Source: an uncultured bacterium
Lineage (GTDB): Bacteria; Pseudomonadota; Gammaproteobacteria; Burkholderiales; Burkholderiaceae_E
DNA length: 64,000 nt
Reading direction: 5' to 3'
NCBI GenBank assembly: GCA_903907905.1
Contig: CAIVPX010000171.1
Span: 41,381-105,380 of the forward strand
The notes under the pieces were generated by a model. It was not told the DNA's origin. It made no database searches and saw nothing but the letters and a program-made list of their open reading frames with translations. Both the position numbers and the translations under genes were made by a program. Of this stretch, positions 1 to 9,386 are shown one piece after another (positions within the stretch are counted from its first letter, which is position 1; each line of letters begins with the position of its first letter).

Positions 1-479
1 CTGGCCCGGCTACGCAGACCCGCCAGGTCCGAGCCCCCCGAGGGCTCAGAAAAGAGCTGGCACCAGACGGCCTCGCCCGACACGATCGGTCGCAGGTGCT
101 GCAACTGCTGCGCCGCGCTGCCGTGGGCCATCAGCGTGGGACCCGCCATGCCCAGACCAATCACGAAAAGATTGGCCAGTTGCGCGTAGGGTCCTTCCTC
201 CTGCTGCCAGATCACGCGCTCGATGGCCGAAGCGCCGCGCCCGCGGAACTCCCTGGGCCAGTGGAGGCAGGCCCAGCCGTGGGCTGCCTTCAGGGCCTGC
301 CAGGCCTTGCTGATGGCGATCGGGTCATGGCCGTCGATTTCAGGCGGGTGAACGCTGGAGGTGGTGCGGGCCGCCGCCTCGATGAGACCGGCGAGCAAGT
401 GCCTCGGCGCGTACGTCTCGAGCCAGGCGCGCGCTTCGGCCCGGAAGGCGGCTTGCTCGGGCGTGTCGTCAAAGTTCAT
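1..479 (-). CDS. acyl-CoA dehydrogenase, N-terminal part (truncated by window edge)
   Basis: Reading the minus strand from ATG at 479 gives MNFDDTPEQAAFRAEARAWLETYAPRHL...GWACLHWPREFRGRGAS...QLFSEPSGGSDLAGL, typical acyl-CoA dehydrogenase N-terminus; open to position 1. Confidence 0.85.
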   Translation of the reverse strand, partial: MNFDDTPEQAAFRAEARAWLETYAPRHLLAGLIEAAARTTSSVHPPEIDGHDPIAISKAWQALKAAHGWACLHWPREFRGRGASAIERVIWQQEEGPYAQLANLFVIGLGMAGPTLMAHGSAAQQLQHLRPIVSGEAVWCQLFSEPSGGSDLAGLRSRA

Positions 480-1600
480 GACAGGCCTTGGGCACTTTGG
501 CGACGGCGCGCCAGCATGGCGTCGATGAGGCGGTCTTGCCACTGCGTCGTGCCGCCCAGGCACACTGCGTACAGGTGCGCGCGACGGTAATGCAGGTGGC
601 AATCGAGATCCCAGGCAAAGCCCGAACCGCCGTGCACCTGAATGCTCTCGCGTGCGCACAGCTGGTAGGCCTGGCTGGCGCTGATTCGCGCTGCGGCTGC
701 CGCTTCGGGCAGGGCGTCGGCATCGTGGGCCATGGCCCAGGCCGCGTAGTAGCTGTTTGACCGCGCCAGCACCAGTGCCACATACATGTCGACCAGCTTG
801 TGCTGAAGCGCCTGAAAGGAACCGATGGGTCGTCCGAAGGCAAAGCGTTCTCTGGCATAGGCACGCGCCATGTCGAGCGCCTTGGCGGCGCCGCCGATCT
901 GCTCGAAGGCCAGCAGAACCGCCGCGCGGTCGAGCGCCGATTCGGTGACCGCCCAGTCGCCTGCCGGCAGCGGCTCGGCTGCGACCGATTCGAACTGGAT
1001 CCGTGCCTGGCCCCGGCTCGGGTCGATGCTAGCCAGCGCTTCACGGCTGACACCGCTCGCATGCAGGTCGACCAGAAAGAGCCGGACGGCACCGGCGCTG
1101 TGTGCGGCGACCAGAGCCACATCAGCCACGTCGCCATCGAGCACGGCCAGCTTGCTGCCCGTCAGACGGCCGTTCGTGACCTGCGATGCGATTTGGTCGG
1201 GGGCGATCCGCCCGGGCGACTCCACCAGGGCGAGGCAGCCGATGCGCTCGCCCGAGGCAAGCCGCGGGAGCCATTGACTCTGTTGATCGGCGCTCGCCGC
1301 CCGGCCAAGGAGTTCGGCACACAGCCCGATGGACGACAGGAAGGGCACCGGCGCGAGGGCCGCGCCAAGTTCCTCGGCGATCACGCACAGCTCGAGGGGG
1401 CCTGCGCCGATGCCACCGTGCTCGGTCGAGATGGCCGCGCCGAGAAACCCGTCGTCGGCCAGTGCCGACCAGGTGTCGCGGGCGAAGGGCTCCTGACCAT
1501 CGAGGACCCGCCTGACCGCAGCGGGTGGGCAGCGTCGCGCGAGGAGCTTGCTCACGCCGTCCTTGATCTGCAACTGCTCGGAGGAGAAGTCGAAGTTCAT
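476..1600 (-). CDS. acyl-CoA dehydrogenase family protein
   Basis: 374 aa ORF MNFDFSSEQLQIKDGVSKLLARRC...; 4-nt overlap with the downstream acyl-CoA dehydrogenase; C-terminal IQVHGGSGFAWDLDCHLHYRRA. Confidence 0.88.
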   Translation of the reverse strand: MNFDFSSEQLQIKDGVSKLLARRCPPAAVRRVLDGQEPFARDTWSALADDGFLGAAISTEHGGIGAGPLELCVIAEELGAALAPVPFLSSIGLCAELLGRAASADQQSQWLPRLASGERIGCLALVESPGRIAPDQIASQVTNGRLTGSKLAVLDGDVADVALVAAHSAGAVRLFLVDLHASGVSREALASIDPSRGQARIQFESVAAEPLPAGDWAVTESALDRAAVLLAFEQIGGAAKALDMARAYARERFAFGRPIGSFQALQHKLVDMYVALVLARSNSYYAAWAMAHDADALPEAAAAARISASQAYQLCARESIQVHGGSGFAWDLDCHLHYRRAHLYAVCLGGTTQWQDRLIDAMLARRRQSAQGLS

Positions 1601-1831
1601 GCGAGCCGTTGGTAGGGGGCGCTCGCCTGACGGGAAAGCCGGTAGCAGGCGCGTACGTCAGATTATATCGACGCCCCGGTAGGCGTCTTGCTGCGGCGTG
1701 CCGTTATTCGTGCGCGTGCCCGCGTGGGCCGACCGAGCCCGGTGGGCGCCCTTGGCCAGGAATTTTGCAAGGTGGCGCGGGCCTCGGCTTATTATCCGGC
1801 GAGGTACAAACAATCAAAAGGAGACGCGTCC

Positions 1832-2833
1832 ATGATGCCCAGAGTTTTTCTCGCCTGCTCGGCGCTGCTGCTAGGTGCCTGCGCGAGCACGCCGCCGCCG
1901 GTGGCACCGGCCAACGATCCGGCCACGCTCAAGGTCAATGTTTTTCGGGGCGCGAGCAATATCCCGATCTACATGGCCCAGGAAAAAGGCTACTTTGCGC
2001 GCCGTGGGCTCACGCTGGAGATGCAGTTCACGCCGAACTCGGATGCGCAGCGCCAGGGCCTGGCGGCAGGCCGCTTCGACATCGCCCATGCGGCCGTCGA
2101 CAACGCCGTGGCGATGATCGAGGTGGCCAAGGCCGATGCGGTCATCGTGTCGGGCGGCGAGGGCGGTATGAACGAGTTGCTGGTCCGCCCCGAAATCAAC
2201 CGGCCCGGCGACATTCGCGGGCGCTCCTATGTGGTGGATGCCCCCAACACCGCCTACGCCCTCATGGGGCGCAAGATCTTCAAGCAGGCGGGACTGGTCG
2301 TCGGGCAGGATTACAAGCTCGACCCCTTGGGCGGCTCCGAGGCGCGCACCAATGGCCTGAACGTGCCCGAGCGCGCGGCCACGCTGCTCAATCCGCCGTG
2401 GAACTTTCTCGCGCGCGACAAGGGGGCCAAGAGTCTGGGGCGCACGATCGATCTGTATGGCCCCTACCAGGCCACCGGCGCCTTCGTGATGCGGCCGTGG
2501 GCGGCCCGGAATGCGCCGGTGCTTGAACGCTATCTGGCGGCCTACATCGAAGGCTGCCGGGCCGCCCAGGACCCTGCCCAGCGCGAGACGGTCCTCAAGG
2601 TGCTGCAGCGTGAACTGAAGCTCTCGGAGCGGATTGCGGGGCTCACCTATGTGGAGCTGATGACCCCGGGCAGCGGCCTGTCGAAAGACTGCGCCTTTGA
2701 TATGAAGGGCTTTCAGAACGTGCTGGCCCTGCGCGCCGAGATCGAAGGCCAGTGGGGCGGGCAGGCGCCCGACCCTGGGAGGTTCATCGACCTGAGTTAT
2801 TACGAGCGCGCCCGCGGGCACGCCCGACCCTGA
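1832..2833 (+). CDS. ABC-type substrate-binding lipoprotein, NMT1/THI5-like
   Basis: Lipobox LLLGACAS; VFRGASNIPIYMAQEKGYFARRGLTLEMQF is characteristic of NMT1/SsuA-type receptors; start moved to ATG 1832. Confidence 0.8.
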   Translation: MMPRVFLACSALLLGACASTPPPVAPANDPATLKVNVFRGASNIPIYMAQEKGYFARRGLTLEMQFTPNSDAQRQGLAAGRFDIAHAAVDNAVAMIEVAKADAVIVSGGEGGMNELLVRPEINRPGDIRGRSYVVDAPNTAYALMGRKIFKQAGLVVGQDYKLDPLGGSEARTNGLNVPERAATLLNPPWNFLARDKGAKSLGRTIDLYGPYQATGAFVMRPWAARNAPVLERYLAAYIEGCRAAQDPAQRETVLKVLQRELKLSERIAGLTYVELMTPGSGLSKDCAFDMKGFQNVLALRAEIEGQWGGQAPDPGRFIDLSYYERARGHARP

Positions 2834-2837
2834 TGGT

Positions 2838-3866
2838 TTACTCGGCTCGCGCGCCCGACGCCTTGACCACCTGCGTCCACTTGCTGATCTCGGTGGCCTG
2901 ATAAGCCGCCAGTTCTTCGGGGGTGGACAACACGGCGTCGAGCCCGAGCGTTTTCAGGCGCTCCTGGACCTCGGGTAGGCGATAGACGCGCAGCACCTCC
3001 TGGTGCAGGCGCTCGACCACCGGTTTGGGCGTTCCCGCCGGGGCGAAGATGGCGAACCAGGTGGTGGCTTCGAAGCCCGGAATGGTTTCGGCCACCGTGG
3101 GCACATCGGGCGCGGCGGACGAGCGTTTGGCCGTGGTGACCGCGAGCGCGCGGATCTTACCCTCTCTGGCCATCGGCAGCGCCGAGGGCATGTTGTCGAA
3201 CATGAGCTGGATGCTGCCGCCGACCAGATCGGGAATGGCAAATTGCCGTCCCTTGTACGGGACGTGCGTCATCGAGGTACCGGTCATCGACTTGAAGAGC
3301 TCGCCCGAGACGTGCACCGAGGTGCCGACCCCCGGGGACCCGAAGGACAGCTTGTTGGGATTGGCCTTCATGTACGCAATCAGCTCGGCCACCGACTTCA
3401 CCGGCAGATCGTTGTTGACCACCAGCAGATTGGGCGCCGAGGCGACCAGCGACACCGGCACAAAGTCGCGCGTCGCGTCGTAGGGCATCTTCGCGTACAG
3501 CGCACCGTTGATCGCATGGGTACCCACGGTACCCATGACCAGGGTGTGCCCGTCGGGCGCTGACTTGGCGACGAAATCGGCGCCGATGTTGCCGCCTGCG
3601 CCCGGCCGGTTGTCAACGAACACCGGTTGTCCCATCTGCGCCTTTTCGCCGAACAGCCGAGCGAGGATGTCGGGCGCCCCGCCCGTCGGAAACGTGACCA
3701 CCATGCGTACCGTGCGCTGCGGATAGGCCTGGCCCCAGGCCGTGAGCGGCTGAGCGATGCCAAGCCCCGCGCAGAGCAGGCCGAGCAGTGCGCTCGCGGC
3801 GGTCTGCCGCTTGGACCGGGCGCGCAGGCCCGATGGGCTGCCGCGAGACAGGGTGATGTGTGACAT
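2838..3866 (-). CDS. tripartite tricarboxylate transporter receptor (TctC/Bug family)
   Basis: AYPQRTVRMVVTFPTGGAPDILARLF...VFVDNRPGAGGNIGADFVAKSAPDGHTLVMG; signal peptide; start set at MSHITLSRG. Confidence 0.9.
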   Translation of the reverse strand: MSHITLSRGSPSGLRARSKRQTAASALLGLLCAGLGIAQPLTAWGQAYPQRTVRMVVTFPTGGAPDILARLFGEKAQMGQPVFVDNRPGAGGNIGADFVAKSAPDGHTLVMGTVGTHAINGALYAKMPYDATRDFVPVSLVASAPNLLVVNNDLPVKSVAELIAYMKANPNKLSFGSPGVGTSVHVSGELFKSMTGTSMTHVPYKGRQFAIPDLVGGSIQLMFDNMPSALPMAREGKIRALAVTTAKRSSAAPDVPTVAETIPGFEATTWFAIFAPAGTPKPVVERLHQEVLRVYRLPEVQERLKTLGLDAVLSTPEELAAYQATEISKWTQVVKASGARAE

Positions 3867-3922
3867 GACGGAGTCTCCTCGTGGTGTTCGGGCTCCCCGG
3901 GTTTCCGGTGCCCTGAAGCATT

Positions 3923-6142
3923 CTAAATCGGAGACCCACCGCAACAGCCTCGGACGCGGGGCGGCCCGGTGCAGCAGTCGCCTGTCAGTTCCGGGGGGGC
4001 GGGCGGCAACAGCTCGGCGCAGCCGTCGCCGGGTCGTTCCGCGCGTTCAGGCGGCGAGAGGCGGGCTCGGACGGCGTGAGCGGGGGGGGGCCGCTGAAGC
4101 CATTTTTCGACTGTGGCGATCAGTTGCGCGTGCTGAACGGGCTTGCTGAGAAAGTCGTTCATCCCCGCTTCCATGCATCGGGCGCGGTCGTCCGCGAACG
4201 CGTTGGCCGTCATGGCCAGGATGGGCAGGCTCTGTGCGTCGCGGCGTTTTCGCATCAAACGGGTTGCGCTCAAGCCGTCCAGTCTGGGCATCTGCATGTC
4301 CATGAGGATGAGCGCGTAGTCGACCTGACAGCCCATTTCAACCGCTTCGATGCCGTCTCGGGCCGTGTCCACCACCCACCCCCGGTTGCCGAGCATCATG
4401 GCGACGATTTCGCGGCTGATCGGTTCGTCCTCAACCAACAGGATGCGGTGCGGGGCACCCGGAAGGGGCGCCTGGTCGATCTCCGCGGGCGCTTGCGCGA
4501 CGGGTGTGAGATCGAGGGCCTGCTGCACGGCAGGCGGTCTTCCGAGGCGCGCCGTGAACCAGAAGGTGCTGCCTGAACCTTCAATGCTGCGAACGCCGGC
4601 ATCGCCGCCCATCATCCGGGCAATCTGACGCGTGATCGTCAGGCCCAGGCCAGAGCCGCCGTGCTGGCGCGTGCTGCTGGGGTCGGCCTGCTCGAACGGG
4701 GTGAAGAGCCGGTCGAGCGTGTCCTGCGCAATACCTTCGCCGGTGTCGGTGACTTCGAAGCGCACGAGAATGGTTTGGGAGTCGGCATGCTCGGTGAACA
4801 CGCGCAGACCGATGCTTCCCCGTTGCGTGAACTTGACGGCGTTGCTCAGGTAGTTGATGAGCGCCTGCTTCAGGCGGATACGGTCGCCGATCAATTGGTC
4901 GGGGATGTTCGCGACGCTGGCCGAGAGGAACAGATGCTTGGCCCGCGCGCGGTCATGGAACATCGCCATCACGTTGCTGACCAGCTCATTGAGATTGAAC
5001 TCGCCCTCATTGAGCTCGAGCTTGCCCGCCTCGATCCGGCTGAGGTCGAGGACCGACTCGACCACTTCCAGCAGGTGCGTGCTCGCGTTCTCCAGTTTGT
5101 CGAGGTAAGTCGCCTGCTCGGCGGTGACGCCCAGATGCCGGATGAGCTGAGCGATGTGCGTGACCGTGTTCAAAGGCGTACGAATCTCGTGACTCATGTT
5201 CGCCAGGAAGGCGGTCTTGGCCTTGTTGGCCGATTGGGCCGCTCGCGTGGCCGCAGCCAGTTGCAGGGTACGCTGCCTTACCTGATGCTCCAGCCTCTGA
5301 CTCGATTGGCGCAGACGGATCTGGCTTTCCTTCTGGTCGGTGATTTCTCGACAACTTATGATCGAACCGATGACCGCGCCATCGGCGTCGCGGATCGGGG
5401 AAAAACTGTAGCTGCCAATCCAGCTTATCTTGAGGTCTCTCCGGTACAACTCGTATTCGATCGAGTTACCAGTTTCGCCCCGGAGCGACCGCAGGCGCGG
5501 CAAGTTGTCGGGGGCCTCGAGGGCGCCGCCAGGGCTGCGCATCTCCAGATACTGCTTGTAATTCCGGAGCATGTTTTCGCTTTCCAGACGATTGCGAAAA
5601 CGATGGAAGCGTATGTAGGCGTCGTTGTAGGTCAGGCGGCTGCCACTCAGATCCGAGATCATGACGCCGTCGGTCATGCTGGCCATCGCCGCATCGAGCC
5701 GCAGGCCGTCTGCCAGCGTGTCATGCCCGTTCGATTGCTCGGGCAAAATGTCGTGAACCCAGGTGATGAGGCAGTCTTCGCCGTTCAGCGTGACGATTGA
5801 TCGCGATACCGACACCCGGCCTCTGCGCCCGCCCGGCAGGGGAATGAAGACGGTGGAACTGCTGGCCCCGTCCTGTCGAACCATTGAGGACAGTGCCTGC
5901 GTCCGGGCGTCATCGCTTCGCCAGATTCCCAGCTCGATGCTTGTCCGGCCGATCAGTTGGTCGCGCGATTGGCCGCTCAGGCGGCAGAAGGCGGGGTTGA
6001 CCTCCACGATGCGCCCCCCAAGCAGGGTGGAAATCGTAGTGGGAATTAGGCTGTGCTCGAAGGCGAACGCAAAGGGGCTTGCGTCGGGCGAGGCGTCAAT
6101 GCGTGTGCCCGAAGCGACCGACTCGACGGGGGTGTCTTTCAC
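3923..6142 (-). CDS. hybrid sensor histidine kinase/response regulator (PAS-HisKA-HATPase-REC)
   Basis: FLANMSHEIRTPLNTVTHIAQLI (H-box), DTGEGIAQDTLDRLFTPFEQ, GGSGLGLTITRQI, REC LILMDMQMPRLDG; probable GTG start overlapping the upstream regulator stop (GTGA). Confidence 0.92.
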   Translation of the reverse strand: MKDTPVESVASGTRIDASPDASPFAFAFEHSLIPTTISTLLGGRIVEVNPAFCRLSGQSRDQLIGRTSIELGIWRSDDARTQALSSMVRQDGASSSTVFIPLPGGRRGRVSVSRSIVTLNGEDCLITWVHDILPEQSNGHDTLADGLRLDAAMASMTDGVMISDLSGSRLTYNDAYIRFHRFRNRLESENMLRNYKQYLEMRSPGGALEAPDNLPRLRSLRGETGNSIEYELYRRDLKISWIGSYSFSPIRDADGAVIGSIISCREITDQKESQIRLRQSSQRLEHQVRQRTLQLAAATRAAQSANKAKTAFLANMSHEIRTPLNTVTHIAQLIRHLGVTAEQATYLDKLENASTHLLEVVESVLDLSRIEAGKLELNEGEFNLNELVSNVMAMFHDRARAKHLFLSASVANIPDQLIGDRIRLKQALINYLSNAVKFTQRGSIGLRVFTEHADSQTILVRFEVTDTGEGIAQDTLDRLFTPFEQADPSSTRQHGGSGLGLTITRQIARMMGGDAGVRSIEGSGSTFWFTARLGRPPAVQQALDLTPVAQAPAEIDQAPLPGAPHRILLVEDEPISREIVAMMLGNRGWVVDTARDGIEAVEMGCQVDYALILMDMQMPRLDGLSATRLMRKRRDAQSLPILAMTANAFADDRARCMEAGMNDFLSKPVQHAQLIATVEKWLQRPPPAHAVRARLSPPERAERPGDGCAELLPPAPPELTGDCCTGPPRVRGCCGGSPI

Positions 6143-6837
6143 TGCAATCGCTCCACCGGTCCGCACAGCATGTAGCCAGCACCGCGAATGGCCTCGATGC
6201 TGACCGCGACCTCTGCGACCTTCTTGCGCAGCCGTCCCACCATCATGTCGACCGAGCGGTCAGTGGCCATGCGCTCCCGGCTGTGTACCTCGTCCATGAT
6301 GCGATCGCGCGTGAGCACTTCGTTCGGGTGGGTCACGAGTAGCTGAAGAAAGTTGAATTCGGCGGTGGTGAGTTCAATCTCGCGCTCGCCCACCCGAAGG
6401 CGCCGCTGCCGCGCGTCGAAGGTGCCCTTGCCCAGCGACCAGCGCGGCATGTCCTCGTAGCGGGGCATGCGCAAGGCCTTGCGATCGAGCGCGATTTTCA
6501 GCCGCAGCAGCAATTCGCGCGGCTCGAAGGGCTTGACCACGTAATCGTAGGCGCCCACCTCGAGGCCGATGATGCGGTCGATGGGCTCGCCCAGCGAACT
6601 GAGCAAGATGACCGGAAAGGCGTCCACGACCCGCCACAGCCTGACCAGATCGAGCCCGGATTCGCTGCCCAGGGCCACATCGACGATGGCGGCGTGGGGC
6701 CGCTGTCGGGCTGCCAGACGTCGGGCTTCGTCGACATGGCTGGCGGTGATGCATACGTAACCCGCCTTGGTGAGCACATGCCGCAGCAGACTAACCATTA
6801 CGGGATCATCGTCAACAACCAGAACGTTTTGGGTCAT
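6139..6837 (-). CDS. OmpR-family response regulator (REC + winged helix)
   Basis: MTQNVLVVDDDPVMVSLLRHVL...AIVDVALGSESGLDL...DYVVKPFEPRELLLRL...C-terminal DNA-binding domain ending RGAGYMLCG. Confidence 0.93.
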   Translation of the reverse strand: MTQNVLVVDDDPVMVSLLRHVLTKAGYVCITASHVDEARRLAARQRPHAAIVDVALGSESGLDLVRLWRVVDAFPVILLSSLGEPIDRIIGLEVGAYDYVVKPFEPRELLLRLKIALDRKALRMPRYEDMPRWSLGKGTFDARQRRLRVGEREIELTTAEFNFLQLLVTHPNEVLTRDRIMDEVHSRERMATDRSVDMMVGRLRKKVAEVAVSIEAIRGAGYMLCGPVERLQ

Positions 6838-6841
6838 GGGG

Positions 6842-6923
6842 GTTAACAAAAACAAGGTATTAAATTAACTGTTTATTGTATAGTATTGATTGTTAATAAA
6901 TTTTTTTATTTTAATCAACCCGA
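6842..6923. promoter_or_regulatory. AT-rich divergent promoter region with repeated GTTAA motifs
   Basis: GTTAAC at 6842-6847, TTAAC at 6865-6869, GTTAAT at 6892-6897 in a strongly A+T-rich spacer between regulator and HPt-like gene. Confidence 0.55.
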
Positions 6924-7283
6924 ATGATTTCTGTCCTGGATCAAACCCGTCTTTTCGCTTTGACGCAGGCAATTGGTGCCCCGGTTGTGGCTCGCCTGGC
7001 CGCCGAAGTTGCCCACGATCTCGGTGATGAACTGGCCCGGCTGGGTGGCCTGCTGCGGGGCCGGCAATTCGACGATGCCCGCGCATTGGCCCACCGCCTG
7101 CGCGGGCGCGTCGCCAGTTTTGGTTGCCAGGCCTTGCGTCAGCATCTCGAGATGATCGAGCGCGCGCTTCGGCCCGGCTTGAGCCCGGCCTTTTCCGATC
7201 GGTCGGTGGATGCGCTCAGGGCGCTGGGCGCCAGAACCGCCCTCGAATTGTCACGCGCGGTGTCGAGGCTGATCCAAGACTGA
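6924..7283 (+). CDS. HPt-domain-like phosphotransfer protein
   Basis: 119 aa; VARLAAEVAHDLGDELARLGGLLRGRQFDDARALAHRLRGRVASFGCQALRQHLEMIERALR resembles the HPt AHxLKG motif; divergent from the two-component genes. Confidence 0.65.
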   Translation: MISVLDQTRLFALTQAIGAPVVARLAAEVAHDLGDELARLGGLLRGRQFDDARALAHRLRGRVASFGCQALRQHLEMIERALRPGLSPAFSDRSVDALRALGARTALELSRAVSRLIQD

Positions 7284-7316
7284 TCGACGGTCGAGCGCGC
7301 AGCGCGCGCGCCGTGG

Positions 7317-8012
7317 CTACTTGCCCAGGACCCAGCCTGCGGCGAACGCGAGTGCGATCGCGGCCCACCACACCCACTGCGGTGTCGCCGTGCGGGCCTG
7401 GGAGGGCACGATCGGTCGTGTCGGGCTGTCCGCCTGCGCTGCAGGCACTATTGCAGCGGGCGCGGCTGAGGTGCCGGCCGCCGGGGCAACTACGGCAGGG
7501 GGCGCTGCGGCGGGGGCCTCGGCGACCTCGGCGAGCGCTGCGGGTTCGCCGGCGGCGGGCGTGGCCGGATAGCGCTCGGCCAGCGCGGCCTCGAAGCGCG
7601 TGAAGAAGTCTTCGGCGAGCGACTTGGCGACGCCGTCGATGAGGCGCTGGCCGATTTGCGCCAGCTTGCCCCCCACGGTTGACTTGACGGTGTAGCGCAG
7701 TTCGCAGCCCGCCTCGTTGGGCACGAGTTCAACCTTGGACTCGCCCTTGCCAAACCCCGCTGCACCGCCCTGGGCGTCAAAGCGCAACGCGTAGGAACTG
7801 GGGGCGACGATGTCAGCCAGCGTGACCTTGCCGTTGAAGCGCGCCGATACCGGGCCGATCTTGATGGCGACCACGATCGAGTACACCTGATCGCCGGAGA
7901 GCTCGAATTTTTCGCACCCGTTGATGCAGCCCTTGAGAATGTCGGGCGAGTTGAGTGCATCCCAGGCCTGTTGTTGGGTGACGGCGAGTTGCCGGCTTCC
8001 TTGCATGTCCAT
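7317..8012 (-). CDS. coxG: CoxG/SRPBCC family protein with C-terminal membrane anchor
   Basis: MDMQGSRQLAVTQQQAWDALNSPDILKGCINGCEKFE... typical CoxG; C-terminal WVWWAAIALAFAAGWVLGK hydrophobic helix. Confidence 0.85.
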   Translation of the reverse strand: MDMQGSRQLAVTQQQAWDALNSPDILKGCINGCEKFELSGDQVYSIVVAIKIGPVSARFNGKVTLADIVAPSSYALRFDAQGGAAGFGKGESKVELVPNEAGCELRYTVKSTVGGKLAQIGQRLIDGVAKSLAEDFFTRFEAALAERYPATPAAGEPAALAEVAEAPAAAPPAVVAPAAGTSAAPAAIVPAAQADSPTRPIVPSQARTATPQWVWWAAIALAFAAGWVLGK

Positions 8013-8154
8013 CGCGATATGTCCGGTTCGTTTGAGGCAGTCGGGGATTTTAGGGGAGACCTGCCTGGAGGGCTCCAATGGCCGACGGAGCTTGCCGGCA
8101 GATCGGTTATCGTCTCACGGTTTGGCGTCCGGCCTCGGGGCTGGGCCTATTTCG

Positions 8155-8171
8155 ATCAAGGGTCTCTTGAT
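8155..8171. promoter_or_regulatory. inverted repeat ATCAAG-N5-CTTGAT, candidate operator
   Basis: ATCAAGGGTCTCTTGAT immediately upstream of the FAD monooxygenase start in the divergent coxG/monooxygenase spacer. Confidence 0.4.
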
Positions 8172-8193
8172 TGCTTCGTCGACGGGTTGAACC

Positions 8194-9384
8194 ATGAAAT
8201 GTGTGATCGCGGGAGCGGGGGTCGCCGGCTGCATTCTTGCAAGGGCGTTGCAGCGCGTCCACGGACTTGAGGTGCTGTGCCTGGAGCAGGTTGAGGCCAG
8301 CGACCACTCCGAATCCGGCACGGGCCTCAACATCGGCCCCAATGCGGTACGGGCACTGCTCGAGCACGATCCGTCGCTGCACGCTGCAGTGCTGGCTCGC
8401 AGCTTGCCCTGGCGCGCCTGGCGCATCTCGCTCACCAGCGGCCGCGAGCTCTTTCATCTGCCTTTGGCGCAGGTCGCCGACAATGACGGTATCCGAATTC
8501 GTTGGTCGGAGCTCTACGCGGCGCTCCGAGGAGAAGTGAGCGGCCTCATCCGCTACGGCGCGCGCGTGACCGGCCTGGGCGATGCAAGCGGCGGCGGTGG
8601 CCGGCTGTCGCTCGATTACACCCAGGCGGGCGTGTCGCATCGCATCGACGACATCGACCTGTTGGTGGCGGGTGACGGCCGTTACTCGCTGGTGCGCTCA
8701 CATACCGTGGGGCCGGCGGCTGTCCGCCAGCATGGCGTCGTGATTTTCCGGCTGCTGGTGCCTGATACCTCGGGTGGCCTCATCGATGACTACGAGCAGT
8801 GGTTCAAAGGCCCCAACCGCCTGCTGGCCTTCCGGGTGCCGGGCGAGGCGGTGTACATCGCGGGTACGTTCCCGATCGAACCCGGCGCCGAGATTTCCGA
8901 TGAGGCGCGCACGGCGGCGAGCCTGCGCACGCGCTACACGCCCGACGATGGGAAAGCCTCCGCCCAGTGCCGCTGGCTGATCGATCAAATCACCGCCAAC
9001 GTGCCCTCGATTCACTGGGCCCGGCTGCAGGAGTCGCCCCCGCTGTTCACCGACCCCCGGGGGCGCGTGCTGTTTCTGGGCGATGCGGCGCACGGCATGG
9101 TGCCCACGCTGGGCCAGGGCGCCACCCAGGCGATCGAGGACGCCTGCGTGGCCGGGCAGCTGCTGACGCGCAGGCTCGCTGCGCCAGCGGCGGCCGTGCC
9201 CGAAGTGACCGCCGAATTCGCCCGATTGCGTGAGGCGCGAATTCGTTTTGTAATGGATTTTTCCCTGGAGGCGAGCGACACGATCATGGCCGGCGCCGAC
9301 CCAGTGACCGGTACGCTTAACAAGCTCGAGCCGCCGTTTCTGCGCAAGCTCTCGCGTCTGTACCGCGACATCACAAGAGTCTGA
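8194..9384 (+). CDS. FAD-dependent monooxygenase (UbiH/salicylate-hydroxylase-like)
   Basis: MKCVIAGAGVAGCILARALQR (dinucleotide-binding motif), DLLVAGDGRYSLVR, VLFLGDAAHGMVPTLGQGATQAIEDA. Confidence 0.88.
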   Translation: MKCVIAGAGVAGCILARALQRVHGLEVLCLEQVEASDHSESGTGLNIGPNAVRALLEHDPSLHAAVLARSLPWRAWRISLTSGRELFHLPLAQVADNDGIRIRWSELYAALRGEVSGLIRYGARVTGLGDASGGGGRLSLDYTQAGVSHRIDDIDLLVAGDGRYSLVRSHTVGPAAVRQHGVVIFRLLVPDTSGGLIDDYEQWFKGPNRLLAFRVPGEAVYIAGTFPIEPGAEISDEARTAASLRTRYTPDDGKASAQCRWLIDQITANVPSIHWARLQESPPLFTDPRGRVLFLGDAAHGMVPTLGQGATQAIEDACVAGQLLTRRLAAPAAAVPEVTAEFARLREARIRFVMDFSLEASDTIMAGADPVTGTLNKLEPPFLRKLSRLYRDITRV

Positions 9385-9386
9385 TC

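Noticed and set aside
1670-1687. GACGCC-CCGGTA-GGCGTC inverted repeat upstream of the 1832 lipoprotein
   Set aside because: Short GC-rich stem of a kind expected by chance at this base composition; no supporting context.
4661-5800. 379-aa plus-strand ORF opposite the hybrid histidine kinase
   Set aside because: Antisense shadow of a confidently assigned kinase; translation is not recognisable and typical of high-GC mirror frames.
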